Translations under genes and position numbers: made by a program | DNA from: Marivivens sp. | Lineage (GTDB): Bacteria > Pseudomonadota > Alphaproteobacteria > Rhodobacterales > Rhodobacteraceae | Length of the DNA: 64,000 bases | Assembly: GCA_024642115.1 (NCBI GenBank) | Contig: JAHEBU010000009.1 | Span: 1 to 64,000 of the forward strand | Reading direction: 5' to 3' | In this document: positions 7,564-16,045 of the stretch, in pieces | How positions within the stretch are numbered: position 1 is the stretch's first letter | Layout of the letters: each line of letters starts with the position of its first letter | Notes under the pieces: generated by a model | Told to the model about the DNA's origin: nothing | The model's input: the letters and a program-made list of their open reading frames with translations, nothing else | Database searches by the model: none

Positions 7564-8316
7564 ATGGCCGACCTGACGGTGACCGAAGGTGATGTCGGCC
7601 TGAAAATCGTCAACCTGCGCAAAAGCTATCGCAAGCGGTTGGTCATCCGCGACGTCAGCATGGACCTGGGCCGGGGCGAGGTCGTGGCCCTGCTGGGGCC
7701 GAACGGATCGGGCAAGACCACCTGTTTCTACAGCATCGCAGGTCTTGTCACCCCCGAAGCCGGGCAGGTCATCATCGACGGACGGGATGTCACCTTGCTG
7801 CCGATGTATCGCCGGGCGCGGCTGGGAATCGGATATCTGCCACAGGAAATGTCGATATTTCGCGGGTTGTCGGTCGAGGACAACATCCTTGCCATCCTCG
7901 AAATCGCCACGCCGGATCATTCCACCCGCCGCGAACGACTGGAAGAATTGCTGAGCGAATTTTCCATTGAACACCTGCGCCGAGCGCCCGCCATGGCGCT
8001 GTCCGGCGGTGAAAGGCGGCGGGCCGAGATTGCCCGCTGTTTGGCCGCCAATCCCAAATATGTGCTGCTGGACGAACCCTTTGCCGGGGTCGATCCGATC
8101 GCCGTGGGCGAAATCCGGCATCTGGTGGCAGACCTGAAAAAGCGCGGCATCGGCGTGCTGATCACCGACCACAACGTGCGTGAAACGCTGGAAATCGTGG
8201 ACCGCGCCTATATCCTGCACGATGGCAAGGTGCTGATGAGCGGGACTGCCGACGAAGTTGTGCGTGACGAGAACGTGCGCCGCGTCTATCTGGGAAATTC
8301 GTTCCGCGTAAACTGA
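7564..8316 (+). CDS. lptB: LPS export ATPase LptB
   Basis: A 250-residue ABC ATPase that powers LPS extraction by LptBFG at the inner membrane. Walker A is GPNGSGKTT at residues 45-53, the signature is LSGGERRRAEIARCL, Walker B is YVLLDEPFAGVDP, and ITDHNVRETL contains the switch histidine. GLVTPEAGQVIIDGRDVT and YLPQEMSIFRGLSVEDN are typical of LptB rather than of importer ATPases. It starts one base after the lptA stop codon. LptF and LptG are not in the window. Confidence 0.96.
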   Translation: MADLTVTEGDVGLKIVNLRKSYRKRLVIRDVSMDLGRGEVVALLGPNGSGKTTCFYSIAGLVTPEAGQVIIDGRDVTLLPMYRRARLGIGYLPQEMSIFRGLSVEDNILAILEIATPDHSTRRERLEELLSEFSIEHLRRAPAMALSGGERRRAEIARCLAANPKYVLLDEPFAGVDPIAVGEIRHLVADLKKRGIGVLITDHNVRETLEIVDRAYILHDGKVLMSGTADEVVRDENVRRVYLGNSFRVN

Positions 8317-8536
8317 TCAAAGCCCACGAGGTCATTGACAAACCAGCCCCACCTGTCGCCAAATGAAGGGGATGACAGACCCGGTTCTATACCGACTTCC
8401 CGTGCAGGCCTTTTCGCCTGGGGACGTGTTTAGCCATGAATATCAGGCTGTTATCAATTCCCCAGCCCGCCACAGCGGTACCGGTCCTGTTTTGGCCCAC
8501 GGCTGTTGTGCGCGTGCCCGACCCAAGTAAGGAGAC

Positions 8537-9106
8537 ATGATGCGGTACCAGATCAGTGGCAAGCAGATCGACATCGGCGAAGCGTTGCAAACCCATGTTC
8601 AAACGGAACTGGGCGCCTCGGTCGCCAAATATGCGGGCCGCCCCACCGACGCCTATGTCGTCTTTTCCAAATCGGGCCACGAGCATGTCTGTGAAATCGT
8701 GGTGCATTTGTCCACCGGCCTGACCGCGCAGGCGTCCGGCCGTGCCAACGAAATCTATGCCGCCTTTGATGCGTCCTGCGAAAAGATGGACAAACAGCTG
8801 CGGCGGTACAAACGCAGGCTCAAGGACCACCACAAGGAACGCGTGGACCCGGTTGAACTTTCTGATGCAGGCTCCTATATCCTCGCCGCAACGGAAGAGA
8901 CCGACGAGGGATCGCAAGACAGCCTGAGCGCCATGATCGTTGCCGAGATGGAGGCCAAGATTCCATCGCTTTCGGTCGGTGAAGCGGTGATGCAGATGGA
9001 ACTTGCCCACGCCCCCGTTCTTGTCTTCAGGAATGAAAAGCACAGCGGAATAAACGTCGTTTACCGGCGCGAAGACGGAAACATCGGTTGGATCGACCCG
9101 CGCTAG
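8537..9106 (+). CDS. hpf: Ribosome hibernation promoting factor, long form
   Basis: A 189-residue long-form HPF that binds the decoding region of the small subunit and joins two ribosomes into inactive 100S dimers in stationary phase. The N-terminal RaiA-like domain (residues 1-100) starts with YQISGKQIDIGEALQTHVQ. The C-terminal dimerisation domain (about 130-189) ends with PVLVFRNEKHSGINVVYRREDGNIGWIDP, matching the family closely. AAGGAGAC precedes the ATG. In many proteobacteria rpoN stands between lptB and hpf; here a 220-base gap without a gene takes its place. Confidence 0.95.
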   Translation: MMRYQISGKQIDIGEALQTHVQTELGASVAKYAGRPTDAYVVFSKSGHEHVCEIVVHLSTGLTAQASGRANEIYAAFDASCEKMDKQLRRYKRRLKDHHKERVDPVELSDAGSYILAATEETDEGSQDSLSAMIVAEMEAKIPSLSVGEAVMQMELAHAPVLVFRNEKHSGINVVYRREDGNIGWIDPR

Positions 9107-9143
9107 GCGGGCCCGTCGAAAGACCGAGAGGAAAGCAGGGGCA

Positions 9144-9608
9144 ATGCAACTTTCGGACATCCTCGTGGCGGACGGCGTCAAATTGCTTGGCGGATCGACG
9201 AGCAAGAAGCGCCTGTTCCACGATCTGGGGGACCTGGCCGAGCAGTGCTACAAGCTGCCTGACGCTGCCGTGGTCGAAGCGTTGCTGGAACGCGAAGCCC
9301 TAGGGCCGACAGGTGTCGGGCAGGGGATCGCCCTGCCCCACGCCCGGCTGAGCCAGGTGACCAAGGTCTGCGGGCTGTTCGTTCGTCTGGAAAAGCCGAT
9401 GGATTTCGATGCCGTCGACCGTCAGCCCGTCGATCTGGTCTTTGCCCTGTTCGCCCCGGCCAATGCAGGTGTCGAGCACCTCAAGGCACTTGCGCTTGTG
9501 TCACGCACGATGCGCGATGCCTCGACCTGTGCCAAGCTGCGAGCGAATTCCAATCCGACGACCCTGTATACCATACTGACCGAATCATCGGCGACGCAGG
9601 CGGCCTAA
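9144..9608 (+). CDS. ptsN: Nitrogen PTS component EIIA-Ntr
   Basis: A 154-residue EIIA-Ntr protein, the last phosphoryl acceptor of the regulatory PTSNtr chain, which adjusts nitrogen and potassium metabolism and other functions by binding target proteins. The phosphorylated histidine is H66 in GQGIALPHARL. DAVDRQPVDLVFALFAP and HLKALALVSRTMRD are family hallmarks. It follows hpf by 37 bases, the widespread hpf-ptsN order. Its stop TAA is interlocked with the stop TAG of the convergent sulfotransferase gene within four bases. Confidence 0.95.
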   Translation: MQLSDILVADGVKLLGGSTSKKRLFHDLGDLAEQCYKLPDAAVVEALLEREALGPTGVGQGIALPHARLSQVTKVCGLFVRLEKPMDFDAVDRQPVDLVFALFAPANAGVEHLKALALVSRTMRDASTCAKLRANSNPTTLYTILTESSATQAA

Positions 9609-11026
9609 GCCCAGGGTCCAAAGCCAAAGGCGATGTAATCGCGCTGGTAGGCATCGACGCCGGCCTGTTCGATGTCGGTATCGTAGATGGTGGTCAGACG
9701 GTCCACATGCGGGTCTGTCACGTCTGGCAGGGCGGGCATGACGCCTTTGCCGATCCCTGCGGCCAGAACGGCCAGATCGTCTGACAACCGATCCTCGCGC
9801 AGGATCATGTCGGGCAGCATCATCCCAGCCATCCCCTGAAGAATGGTCAACTGACTGGCCCATGACGCATCGACGCGCAGGCTCGTCTGCGCCGACAGAT
9901 TGGATTTCAGGAACCCCAGAAACGCCAGAAAGCCAGCCCGGTGGACCGCCGGATCGAGTGAGTCTGCGGGGTCCTTGGGGATCGGCAGGCCAAGTCCCTT
10001 GCGCAGGGTGTCGCGGATTTCCACAAAGCCGCCGCCGTCCACCGGGACGATCTTGTCGCAATAGGCGGCATGCGCCCGCGCCAGCGGGTGCCGCAAGACC
10101 GTAAAACTGCGGTGGCCGGGATGACCGCGTTTCCACTGGCGCAGCGTTTTTTGGGTAAAGTTTTCGATCAGCGCCGTCTCTGGCTTGCCATCCAGCCCGG
10201 CCATCCACGCCCGCACAACTGGTTCCGGGCCCGATTTGATCGGCAGATAGATCAGAGCGCTGTCCGGGCAGGCCACATAGGTCGGGATGACGGCAGCGCG
10301 GCGCGGTTCGAAATTGGGCGTCCGGTTGAGGTTGAACCGATCAAGACGGGCCAGCGCCGCCTCCATCTTGTCAAAGTTGCTGACCTTGTCGGCCATATCC
10401 TCGGGGTTCTGTTTCTTGAGCTTTTTGTCCAGCCCGTCGATCCGGTTGGGACAGCCCAGATAGGCCGCCAAGCCATTCATGACATCGACGTCCTGAAGAT
10501 CTTCGTAATCGACATAGAATGCCGTCTGCCCCGAACGTTGTAACGCGCCCAGCAGTTCGACCTGAAACGCCTGCAACTGCGACAGGTGCCGTTCGAATTC
10601 GGCGGCGTCAAAGGACACCTTGCCGGATTTGGCATGCTTAACGTTGGTCAGTTTCCACTGGCCGGTTTCCTTGGCGATTTTCCAGCTGACATAACTTTCG
10701 ACCGGGTTGCGGGTCAGCACGATCTTGGCGCAGCGGGGGTCGGACAGCATCGGGTCAAGGACACGGGGGTCGTGGTCGCTGAAATAGCGAAAGCCGCCCA
10801 GACCGGCGCTATGTTCCTTGATCGTGGCAATCAAGCGCTGGGGGTCAGCTTCGCGCATGGGCTGGGTGATGCCAAGGATGTCGGTCGAGTTCGGGTATCC
10901 GATGAAATGCGGATTGAACGCCTCGCCATGGCATTGCAGCCCATTGAAGGAATTGATGTTCGCCTCAAGAAAATTGGAGCCGGTCCGCATCTCTGCAAAA
11001 ACCACAAAGTAGTCGAATTTTGTCAT
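9605..11026 (-). CDS. Two-module sulfotransferase (NodH-like plus a second sulfotransferase-like part)
   Basis: A 473-residue protein that looks like two sulfotransferase-type modules in tandem. The N-terminal module (about 1-240) resembles NodH and Stf0: the PAPS-binding loop is FAEMRTGSNFL (R14-N18), and a second PAPS segment is KIVLTRNPVESYVSWK. The C-terminal module (about 250-473) starts again with a strand and loop (ALIYLPIKSG) and contains FTVLRHPLARAHAAYC, the 3'-phosphate pattern of Sulfotransfer_2 proteins; its first loop lacks the usual Lys-Thr/Ser-Gly-Ser set. Sulfotransferases move sulfate from PAPS to a sugar, here probably a surface glycan, since glycosyltransferase genes lie upstream in the same run. 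It starts three bases behind the preceding gene. Confidence 0.8.
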   Translation of the reverse strand: MTKFDYFVVFAEMRTGSNFLEANINSFNGLQCHGEAFNPHFIGYPNSTDILGITQPMREADPQRLIATIKEHSAGLGGFRYFSDHDPRVLDPMLSDPRCAKIVLTRNPVESYVSWKIAKETGQWKLTNVKHAKSGKVSFDAAEFERHLSQLQAFQVELLGALQRSGQTAFYVDYEDLQDVDVMNGLAAYLGCPNRIDGLDKKLKKQNPEDMADKVSNFDKMEAALARLDRFNLNRTPNFEPRRAAVIPTYVACPDSALIYLPIKSGPEPVVRAWMAGLDGKPETALIENFTQKTLRQWKRGHPGHRSFTVLRHPLARAHAAYCDKIVPVDGGGFVEIRDTLRKGLGLPIPKDPADSLDPAVHRAGFLAFLGFLKSNLSAQTSLRVDASWASQLTILQGMAGMMLPDMILREDRLSDDLAVLAAGIGKGVMPALPDVTDPHVDRLTTIYDTDIEQAGVDAYQRDYIAFGFGPWA

Positions 11027-11029
11027 CGT

Positions 11030-12727
11030 CTATCTTACCAGATACGGTTTGCGCGGCTTCGGCTGGGCCGTGCCAGAGGTTGGATCGACGGGAAAGTCGC
11101 CCATGAGATAGGGGTGCATCCCTTGATTCTTGAGGTTTTGCAAGAACTGGCCGAATCCGGTCAGGTCGATCATGCGCGGCGCCTCGGTCAATCGGCGAAC
11201 GGATTTGCCGGTGATTTCATCCACGATGTTTTGAAGCGCCTCCATCGGGGATTCGATGAACTCCACCATGGTCCAGATCCGGATGCGCGCCTTGGCATAG
11301 GTCGAACGTAGGGCATGCAAGTGGTCGCTTTCGACCCGTTGCAAATGGGCGGCCTCGGTGCGGATGTCGGCAAAGTTGCGGTTCGACTGGAACAGCGGCA
11401 CGGCCCAGGCACCGGAAATCACGCTGATCTGCGCATTGGGGTCCTTGGCCATGTCCCAGCTGACATATTGGCTGTCGCGTGGGCCAAACTGAAAACACTG
11501 GCGCTCGCCCCGCGTGTTCCAGATCAGGTTGGTCAGAAACATCCGCGCGTTATAATCGCGGATTTTCGGATTGTCGGACATGGCACCACTGAACGCGGCC
11601 TGTCGCCCGTCAAACTCGACCCGTTCTGGCGCAAACAGATGGCCGTGGACCCGTCCGCCGGTGGCCTTGGCCAACCAGGGCTCGAAATCCTCGAACAGTT
11701 CGGTGAACCCTTCGAACACCGAATAGGGGGACGAGCTGAACCCGTTTTCCCAGTTCATGTGCGGATATCTGCTTTGCATATACAAACCCGGCCGCCCGCG
11801 CGTCCGTCGCTCGACCGCCTTGGCAAAGATGCGGTCGATCTTGCCCGGATTGGGTTCAGACCCCTTCATCGCACCGGCAGCATCGCCCAGAAACGTGTCA
11901 TATAGCCGGTCCGCATGTGGCCAGATCTTGCGCGCGACAAAGCAGTCGGACCGGCGCAGAAGTTGGAGGTGATCATCGTAAAAGATGTGCGGTTTGCCCT
12001 GAAAATCGAATTTCGAAAGGGTCAGGGACCGGCTTTCGATATTCTGCGAATAGACACGGGACAGCGACTGGAAATAGCTTTCGTCGGGGATCCAGACCCG
12101 GCGAAAATACCGATCGTACATCTCGCGGTCGGGGGCCTGAAGGATGGCTGACAGGGTTTGCCGGGTCAGGCACCACCATTGCGATCCCATGTGCGGGACC
12201 AGCCCGGCAGGGATCCGACGCCTGATCTTCATCTTGCGCTGAAACTCGACGTATTTATCGAACAACAGGCGGTGTTTGCGCCATGAAAACGGAAACCGCA
12301 GGGTGAACCGTTCAAAGTCGAGCCCGCCGACCGTCCACGGCACATCTGCCGTGGTCGCGCTTTCGATGAAATCCGTACGTGGGCGGGCATCAAGGTATCT
12401 GCGCAGTTCCTTGACCGGCCGCAGGGGCAGGCAGGACCCAGAGGCCAGATAGACGTGCCGCACATCCGGAAATTTTTCGAGCATCAGTTCAGACGCCGAC
12501 TGCGACGCCGCGACGATGCCCCAGGTTCCCCATTCGCAACGGTGGCGTTTGGAAAACAGGACTGTCGGCAGGTCCGACAGGGACGCCACAAAGGCGTTGT
12601 AAGTGGCCGCCTTGACCGATTTGTCGACGTGAATGACCACGGGGCATCCGCCCGCCACCCAATGCCGGATCACCTGTTCAGCGCGGTCCAGCGCCGTATG
12701 AACCAGCATCACGATGCCGACGGTCAT
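11030..12727 (-). CDS. GT14-like (core-2/I-branching type) glycosyltransferase with extra C-terminal domain
   Basis: A 565-residue protein. The N-terminal 290 residues have the character of the Branch family (GT14; GlcNAc- and xylosyltransferases): VGIVMLVHTALDRAEQVIRH at the start, VIHVDKSV, the FSKRHRCEWGTWGIV segment, HVYLASGSCLPLRP, and SQWWCLTRQTL. The remaining 270 residues form a domain I cannot name with certainty (possibly DUF5927); it contains WNTRGERQCFQFG and NFADIRTEAAH. The start is the ATG at 12727, overlapping the stop of the preceding gene by ATGA; the longer in-frame start at 12805 would lie inside that gene. Acceptor and sugar are unknown. With the sulfotransferase downstream it probably builds or decorates a surface glycan. 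Confidence 0.82.
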   Translation of the reverse strand: MTVGIVMLVHTALDRAEQVIRHWVAGGCPVVIHVDKSVKAATYNAFVASLSDLPTVLFSKRHRCEWGTWGIVAASQSASELMLEKFPDVRHVYLASGSCLPLRPVKELRRYLDARPRTDFIESATTADVPWTVGGLDFERFTLRFPFSWRKHRLLFDKYVEFQRKMKIRRRIPAGLVPHMGSQWWCLTRQTLSAILQAPDREMYDRYFRRVWIPDESYFQSLSRVYSQNIESRSLTLSKFDFQGKPHIFYDDHLQLLRRSDCFVARKIWPHADRLYDTFLGDAAGAMKGSEPNPGKIDRIFAKAVERRTRGRPGLYMQSRYPHMNWENGFSSSPYSVFEGFTELFEDFEPWLAKATGGRVHGHLFAPERVEFDGRQAAFSGAMSDNPKIRDYNARMFLTNLIWNTRGERQCFQFGPRDSQYVSWDMAKDPNAQISVISGAWAVPLFQSNRNFADIRTEAAHLQRVESDHLHALRSTYAKARIRIWTMVEFIESPMEALQNIVDEITGKSVRRLTEAPRMIDLTGFGQFLQNLKNQGMHPYLMGDFPVDPTSGTAQPKPRKPYLVR

Positions 12728-13734
12728 GCCCAGTTTCCCTTGGACATCAGCCCCAGAATTTCCAGCTGACGCCAGTTTATGTATTTCTCGCTCCATTTGC
12801 ACCACAGATCGGGGCTTTGGGCCAGACCCGAGGCGTAGGCCTTGTATTCAGCGCTGTCGGCATAGTGCTGCCCCCGTTCAAGCTCTTCTCGCGCCTTGAC
12901 CGATAGAGTGTTGAGAAACTTGGTGTGCAACAGAACGCCCGACGCCTTTTCCCCGCCGGTTTCATCGTAGACGAGATTCAGACCACGCGGCAGGATCATG
13001 TGGGTCGAACTGACGTAGGCATACCGCTTGTCCCAGCGCACCAGCGGCGTCTTGTTCAGCGCGGGCGCCCGCCATGGCTCGTCCGGAAAGAACATCCGCT
13101 GGCGTGGCCCGCCCTGGATCCACAGGTTGTAGTATTCGGAGTTCTTGTAGATCGAATAGTTTCCGGAATCGAACCAAGATGCGATTTCCAGCGGGTCCTG
13201 CCCCCGGTTATAAACGAACTCATCCACCCGGCCCTTGGGGTACATGTCCAACAGCATCGCCCCGAAAGACCGGATCGCCGATGCATCGAGCCAGTCAGTC
13301 AGCGCCCGGATCGGGCGGGTGTCGCAAAACGGATAGACGAACAACTCGTCCGGATCGACCACAAGGCACCAATGGTCGTGCCCGTAACGCTGTTGCAGCC
13401 AGTTCAGCCAGTCCACGCCGAACCGCGATCCCTTGTAGCTGGCGGTCGTCGTCCACAGTGACACGTCCGGCTGGCTGGCAAGATATTCCCGCCCGCCATC
13501 GTCACTATCGTTATCGACCATAACAAAGTGATTGACCCCTTTTTCCCTGTAATACTTGAGGAAAAACGGCAAACGCACGTCTTCGTTGCGGAAGGTTGAA
13601 AAGATGAGGATGTCATTTTTCCTGATCTGACCTGTCCGGTCCTGAACAGTGGTCAGTTCGCGGGATTTAACCCAGGCGCGAACCCGACTGTATCTGCGAC
13701 GCCGTCGCATCCGATAGGAACTTAGCCAGCCCAC
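12724..13734 (-). CDS. Family 2-type glycosyltransferase, first copy
   Basis: A 336-residue protein of the GT-A glycosyltransferase 2 type (Glyco_tranf_2_4 pattern). After a very basic N-terminus (RMRRRRRYSRVRAW) it reads ILIFSTFRNEDVRLPFFLKY and HFVMVDNDSDDG, the entry of the nucleotide-sugar fold; the metal-binding acidic motif is VVDPDELF. HMILPRGLNLVYDE and GVLLHTKFL mark the C-terminal part. It is clearly paralogous to the protein at 13958-14989 along its length. Its stop overlaps the start of the GT14-like gene by ATGA. No membrane helix is seen, so it acts in the cytoplasm. Donor and acceptor are unknown. Confidence 0.86.
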   Translation of the reverse strand: MGWLSSYRMRRRRRYSRVRAWVKSRELTTVQDRTGQIRKNDILIFSTFRNEDVRLPFFLKYYREKGVNHFVMVDNDSDDGGREYLASQPDVSLWTTTASYKGSRFGVDWLNWLQQRYGHDHWCLVVDPDELFVYPFCDTRPIRALTDWLDASAIRSFGAMLLDMYPKGRVDEFVYNRGQDPLEIASWFDSGNYSIYKNSEYYNLWIQGGPRQRMFFPDEPWRAPALNKTPLVRWDKRYAYVSSTHMILPRGLNLVYDETGGEKASGVLLHTKFLNTLSVKAREELERGQHYADSAEYKAYASGLAQSPDLWCKWSEKYINWRQLEILGLMSKGNWA

Positions 13735-13957
13735 GCCCCAACCCTTTGCCCTGCCGCCCTTACCAACGCATGAGACCTATCTGACCAAGGTTAACAGATC
13801 ATCACACACCGATAAGCACCACACCCAAAGACACGATCCGTCCAAGCACATGGTTTCATTGCGGCATCGCGACCCTAGCCGAGCCGGGGGGTTGGGTAAA
13901 CGTCCCTGACAGGACTTTGTTGCGCAAATCGAAACAACCGTGGCGCGGCCGCACAGG

Positions 13958-14989
13958 TCAAAGCCACCGCCCCGACGCCATCAGGCCCAATCGAACCATC
14001 TGTTCCCAACCCTCATAGCGAACCGAGTCGGGCGTCCACATATCCGGATCGGCCGCAATCGCGTCGTAGTAGGGGTCGTGGAACGGGCGGTCGGTGAAAT
14101 GCTCGCCGCGCCGCTTTTCCTCGATCGCGCGCCCCGCACTTCCGGGCAGGAATTTGGTGTGCAGCAACAGGCCGGTCGGTCGTTCCACCCCATCCCCATC
14201 ATAGTGCCGGTTCAGCGACCGGGGCAAAAGGGTGTGGCTGGAGCTGAGATAAACATACGCCTTGTCCCACTTGACCAGCGGAGCCTTGTTCAGAAAGGGC
14301 GAGCGGACCGGATCATCGGCAAAGAAACAGCGTTCGCGCACGCCCCCCTTGAGGCAGACATTTTGATACTTGCGGTTCATTTCGGCCCAGTAACCCGCCG
14401 GGTCGAACCAGTTCAGCACCTCGGTCGGGTCCTGACCGGGCAGATAGGTCTGCCCGTCAGGCGGACCTTTGGGATAGAGGTCGAGCATCATGGCACCGAA
14501 ACTGCGCTGGTCCTGCCCGTCCAGCCATGCGGTCAGGTCTGACAGACCGCGCCTGTCCCAGCCGGGATAGATCAGCAGTTCATCCGCATCTGCGGTCACG
14601 ATCCATTTGTCGTGGGCGAACCGCCGTTGCAGCCACGCCAGCCAGTCCATCCCGAACCGCGACGCCTTGTACCCGGCATCGGTCCGCCACAGCGACACGT
14701 CGGGCTGCCCGGCAAGAAAAGCGTCGGTGCCATCGCTGCTGTCGTTGCTCACGATCAGGAAATGCCCCACGCCCAGCCGCCGATAATGATCCAGAAAGAA
14801 CGGCAGGCGCATCATCTCGTTACGAACGGTGGCGAACAGAAGGATTGGCGCGGCCCGGATCGCCCCGGCCTGCACCCGGATCGCCATCAGTTCCCGCCGT
14901 TTGCGCACGGCGCGCAACAGCAACTTCTTGCGCTTGATCCGCAGCTTGTAGCGGGACACAGGGGTCGACCAATCCGTCATGCCTGACAT
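13958..14989 (-). CDS. Family 2-type glycosyltransferase, second copy
   Basis: A 343-residue paralogue of the protein at 12724-13734. The same elements occur in the same order: a basic start (KLRIKRKKLLLRAVRKRRE), ILLFATVRNEMMRLPFFLDH, HFLIVSNDSSDG, the acidic metal motif TADADELL, SFGAMMLDLYPKG, SHTLLPRSLNRHYD and GLLLHTKFLPG. The two differ enough that the duplication is old or the specificities have diverged. It lies 29 bases behind galE and 223 bases before its paralogue on the same strand. UDP-galactose or UDP-glucose made by the neighbours are reasonable but unproven donors. Confidence 0.86.
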   Translation of the reverse strand: MSGMTDWSTPVSRYKLRIKRKKLLLRAVRKRRELMAIRVQAGAIRAAPILLFATVRNEMMRLPFFLDHYRRLGVGHFLIVSNDSSDGTDAFLAGQPDVSLWRTDAGYKASRFGMDWLAWLQRRFAHDKWIVTADADELLIYPGWDRRGLSDLTAWLDGQDQRSFGAMMLDLYPKGPPDGQTYLPGQDPTEVLNWFDPAGYWAEMNRKYQNVCLKGGVRERCFFADDPVRSPFLNKAPLVKWDKAYVYLSSSHTLLPRSLNRHYDGDGVERPTGLLLHTKFLPGSAGRAIEEKRRGEHFTDRPFHDPYYDAIAADPDMWTPDSVRYEGWEQMVRLGLMASGRWL

Positions 14990-15018
14990 TTCAGATCAGC
15001 CCGCACAGGACGCAAGAG

Positions 15019-16008
15019 CTATTGATCGTAATGCCCCGATTGATGCCAGCGCCACGCGTCGGCGATCATCTGGGGCATGGTGGACCGCGACGGGGACCAA
15101 CCGAGTTCATTGGCAGCCCGGTTGCTGCCCGACACCAACGCGGTCGCATCACCGGGGCGACGCGGCCCTTCGGTCATCGGCACATCGCGGTTGGTTACAT
15201 TGGCAGAGCTTGCCACCACCTGCCGCACGGAAAAGCCCGTGCCGGTGCCAAGGTTGAACACACGGTTGGGTTTGCCCTGTTCCAGCCATTTGACGCCCAG
15301 CAAGTGCGCCTCGACCAGGTCCATCACATGAACATAGTCGCGGATGCAGGTGCCGTCGGGCGTGTCGTAATCGGTGCCAAAGATAGTCAGAGCCGGCCGC
15401 TTGCCGTCGATGGCGTCCAGCATCAGCGGGATCAGGTGCGTTTCCGGCCGGTGGAATTCCCCTACCTCGCCCTCCGGATCGGCGCCAGCCACGTTGAAAT
15501 AGCGGAAGATGACCGAGCGCAGGCCGTGGCTGGCGCCAAAGTTGTTCAGCATATCCTCGATCGCACGTTTGGACGCACCATAGGCATTGATCGGGGCCTG
15601 CATGGCGGTTTCATCCAGCACGACGCCGTCCTGTTCACCGTAAGTCGCACAGGTCGACGAGAACACAAAATCAAGGCAATTCGCCCGAATGGCCGCTTCG
15701 ATCAAGGTCAAGGAGCCGAGCACGTTGTTGCGCCAGTAGGTGCCCGGGTCCTTCATGCTGTCGCCCACCTGGCTGAGCGCGGCAAAATGCATGATGGCAG
15801 CGGGTTTGTGTTTGGCAAAAACCGCGTCCAGTCGGTCCGCGTCGGAAAGATCGCCCTGTTCGAACGGGCCGAACTTGACCGCGTCCTGCCAGCCTGTGAC
15901 CAGATTATCGTAGGTGACTGGCGTGTATCCGGCCTGTTTGAGCACCTTGCAGGCGTGCGACCCGATATATCCAGCCCCGCCCGTTACCAGAATTGTCGTC
16001 ACACCCAA
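15019..16008 (-). CDS. galE: UDP-glucose 4-epimerase
   Basis: A 329-residue extended short-chain dehydrogenase that interconverts UDP-glucose and UDP-galactose with bound NAD. The NAD loop is TGGAGYIG (residues 9-16), the catalytic pair is Y143 and K147 in YGASK, with SSTCATYG supplying the serine/threonine. GIRDYVHVMDL-type sequence (CIRDYVHVMDLVEAH) and FNLGTGTGFSVRQV are typical of GalE. Length is normal. It stands 37 bases behind galU and directly before glycosyltransferase genes, so its product is probably consumed locally. Confidence 0.95.
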   Translation of the reverse strand: MGVTTILVTGGAGYIGSHACKVLKQAGYTPVTYDNLVTGWQDAVKFGPFEQGDLSDADRLDAVFAKHKPAAIMHFAALSQVGDSMKDPGTYWRNNVLGSLTLIEAAIRANCLDFVFSSTCATYGEQDGVVLDETAMQAPINAYGASKRAIEDMLNNFGASHGLRSVIFRYFNVAGADPEGEVGEFHRPETHLIPLMLDAIDGKRPALTIFGTDYDTPDGTCIRDYVHVMDLVEAHLLGVKWLEQGKPNRVFNLGTGTGFSVRQVVASSANVTNRDVPMTEGPRRPGDATALVSGSNRAANELGWSPSRSTMPQMIADAWRWHQSGHYDQ

Positions 16009-16045
16009 GCCCGCCGTTCAGTTTATGTGTCCGCCGGTTGCTGCC

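Noticed and set aside
8317-8536. Remnant of rpoN or a sigma54 promoter between lptB and hpf
   Set aside because: The 220 bases contain no rpoN-like coding trace and no GG-N10-GC pair; only a short CAGGC/GCCTG stem is visible.
13735-13957. Promoter in the gap between the two GT2-type genes
   Set aside because: Only loose -35/-10 resemblances were seen, none with acceptable boxes and spacing; the gap of 223 bases holds nothing I can support.
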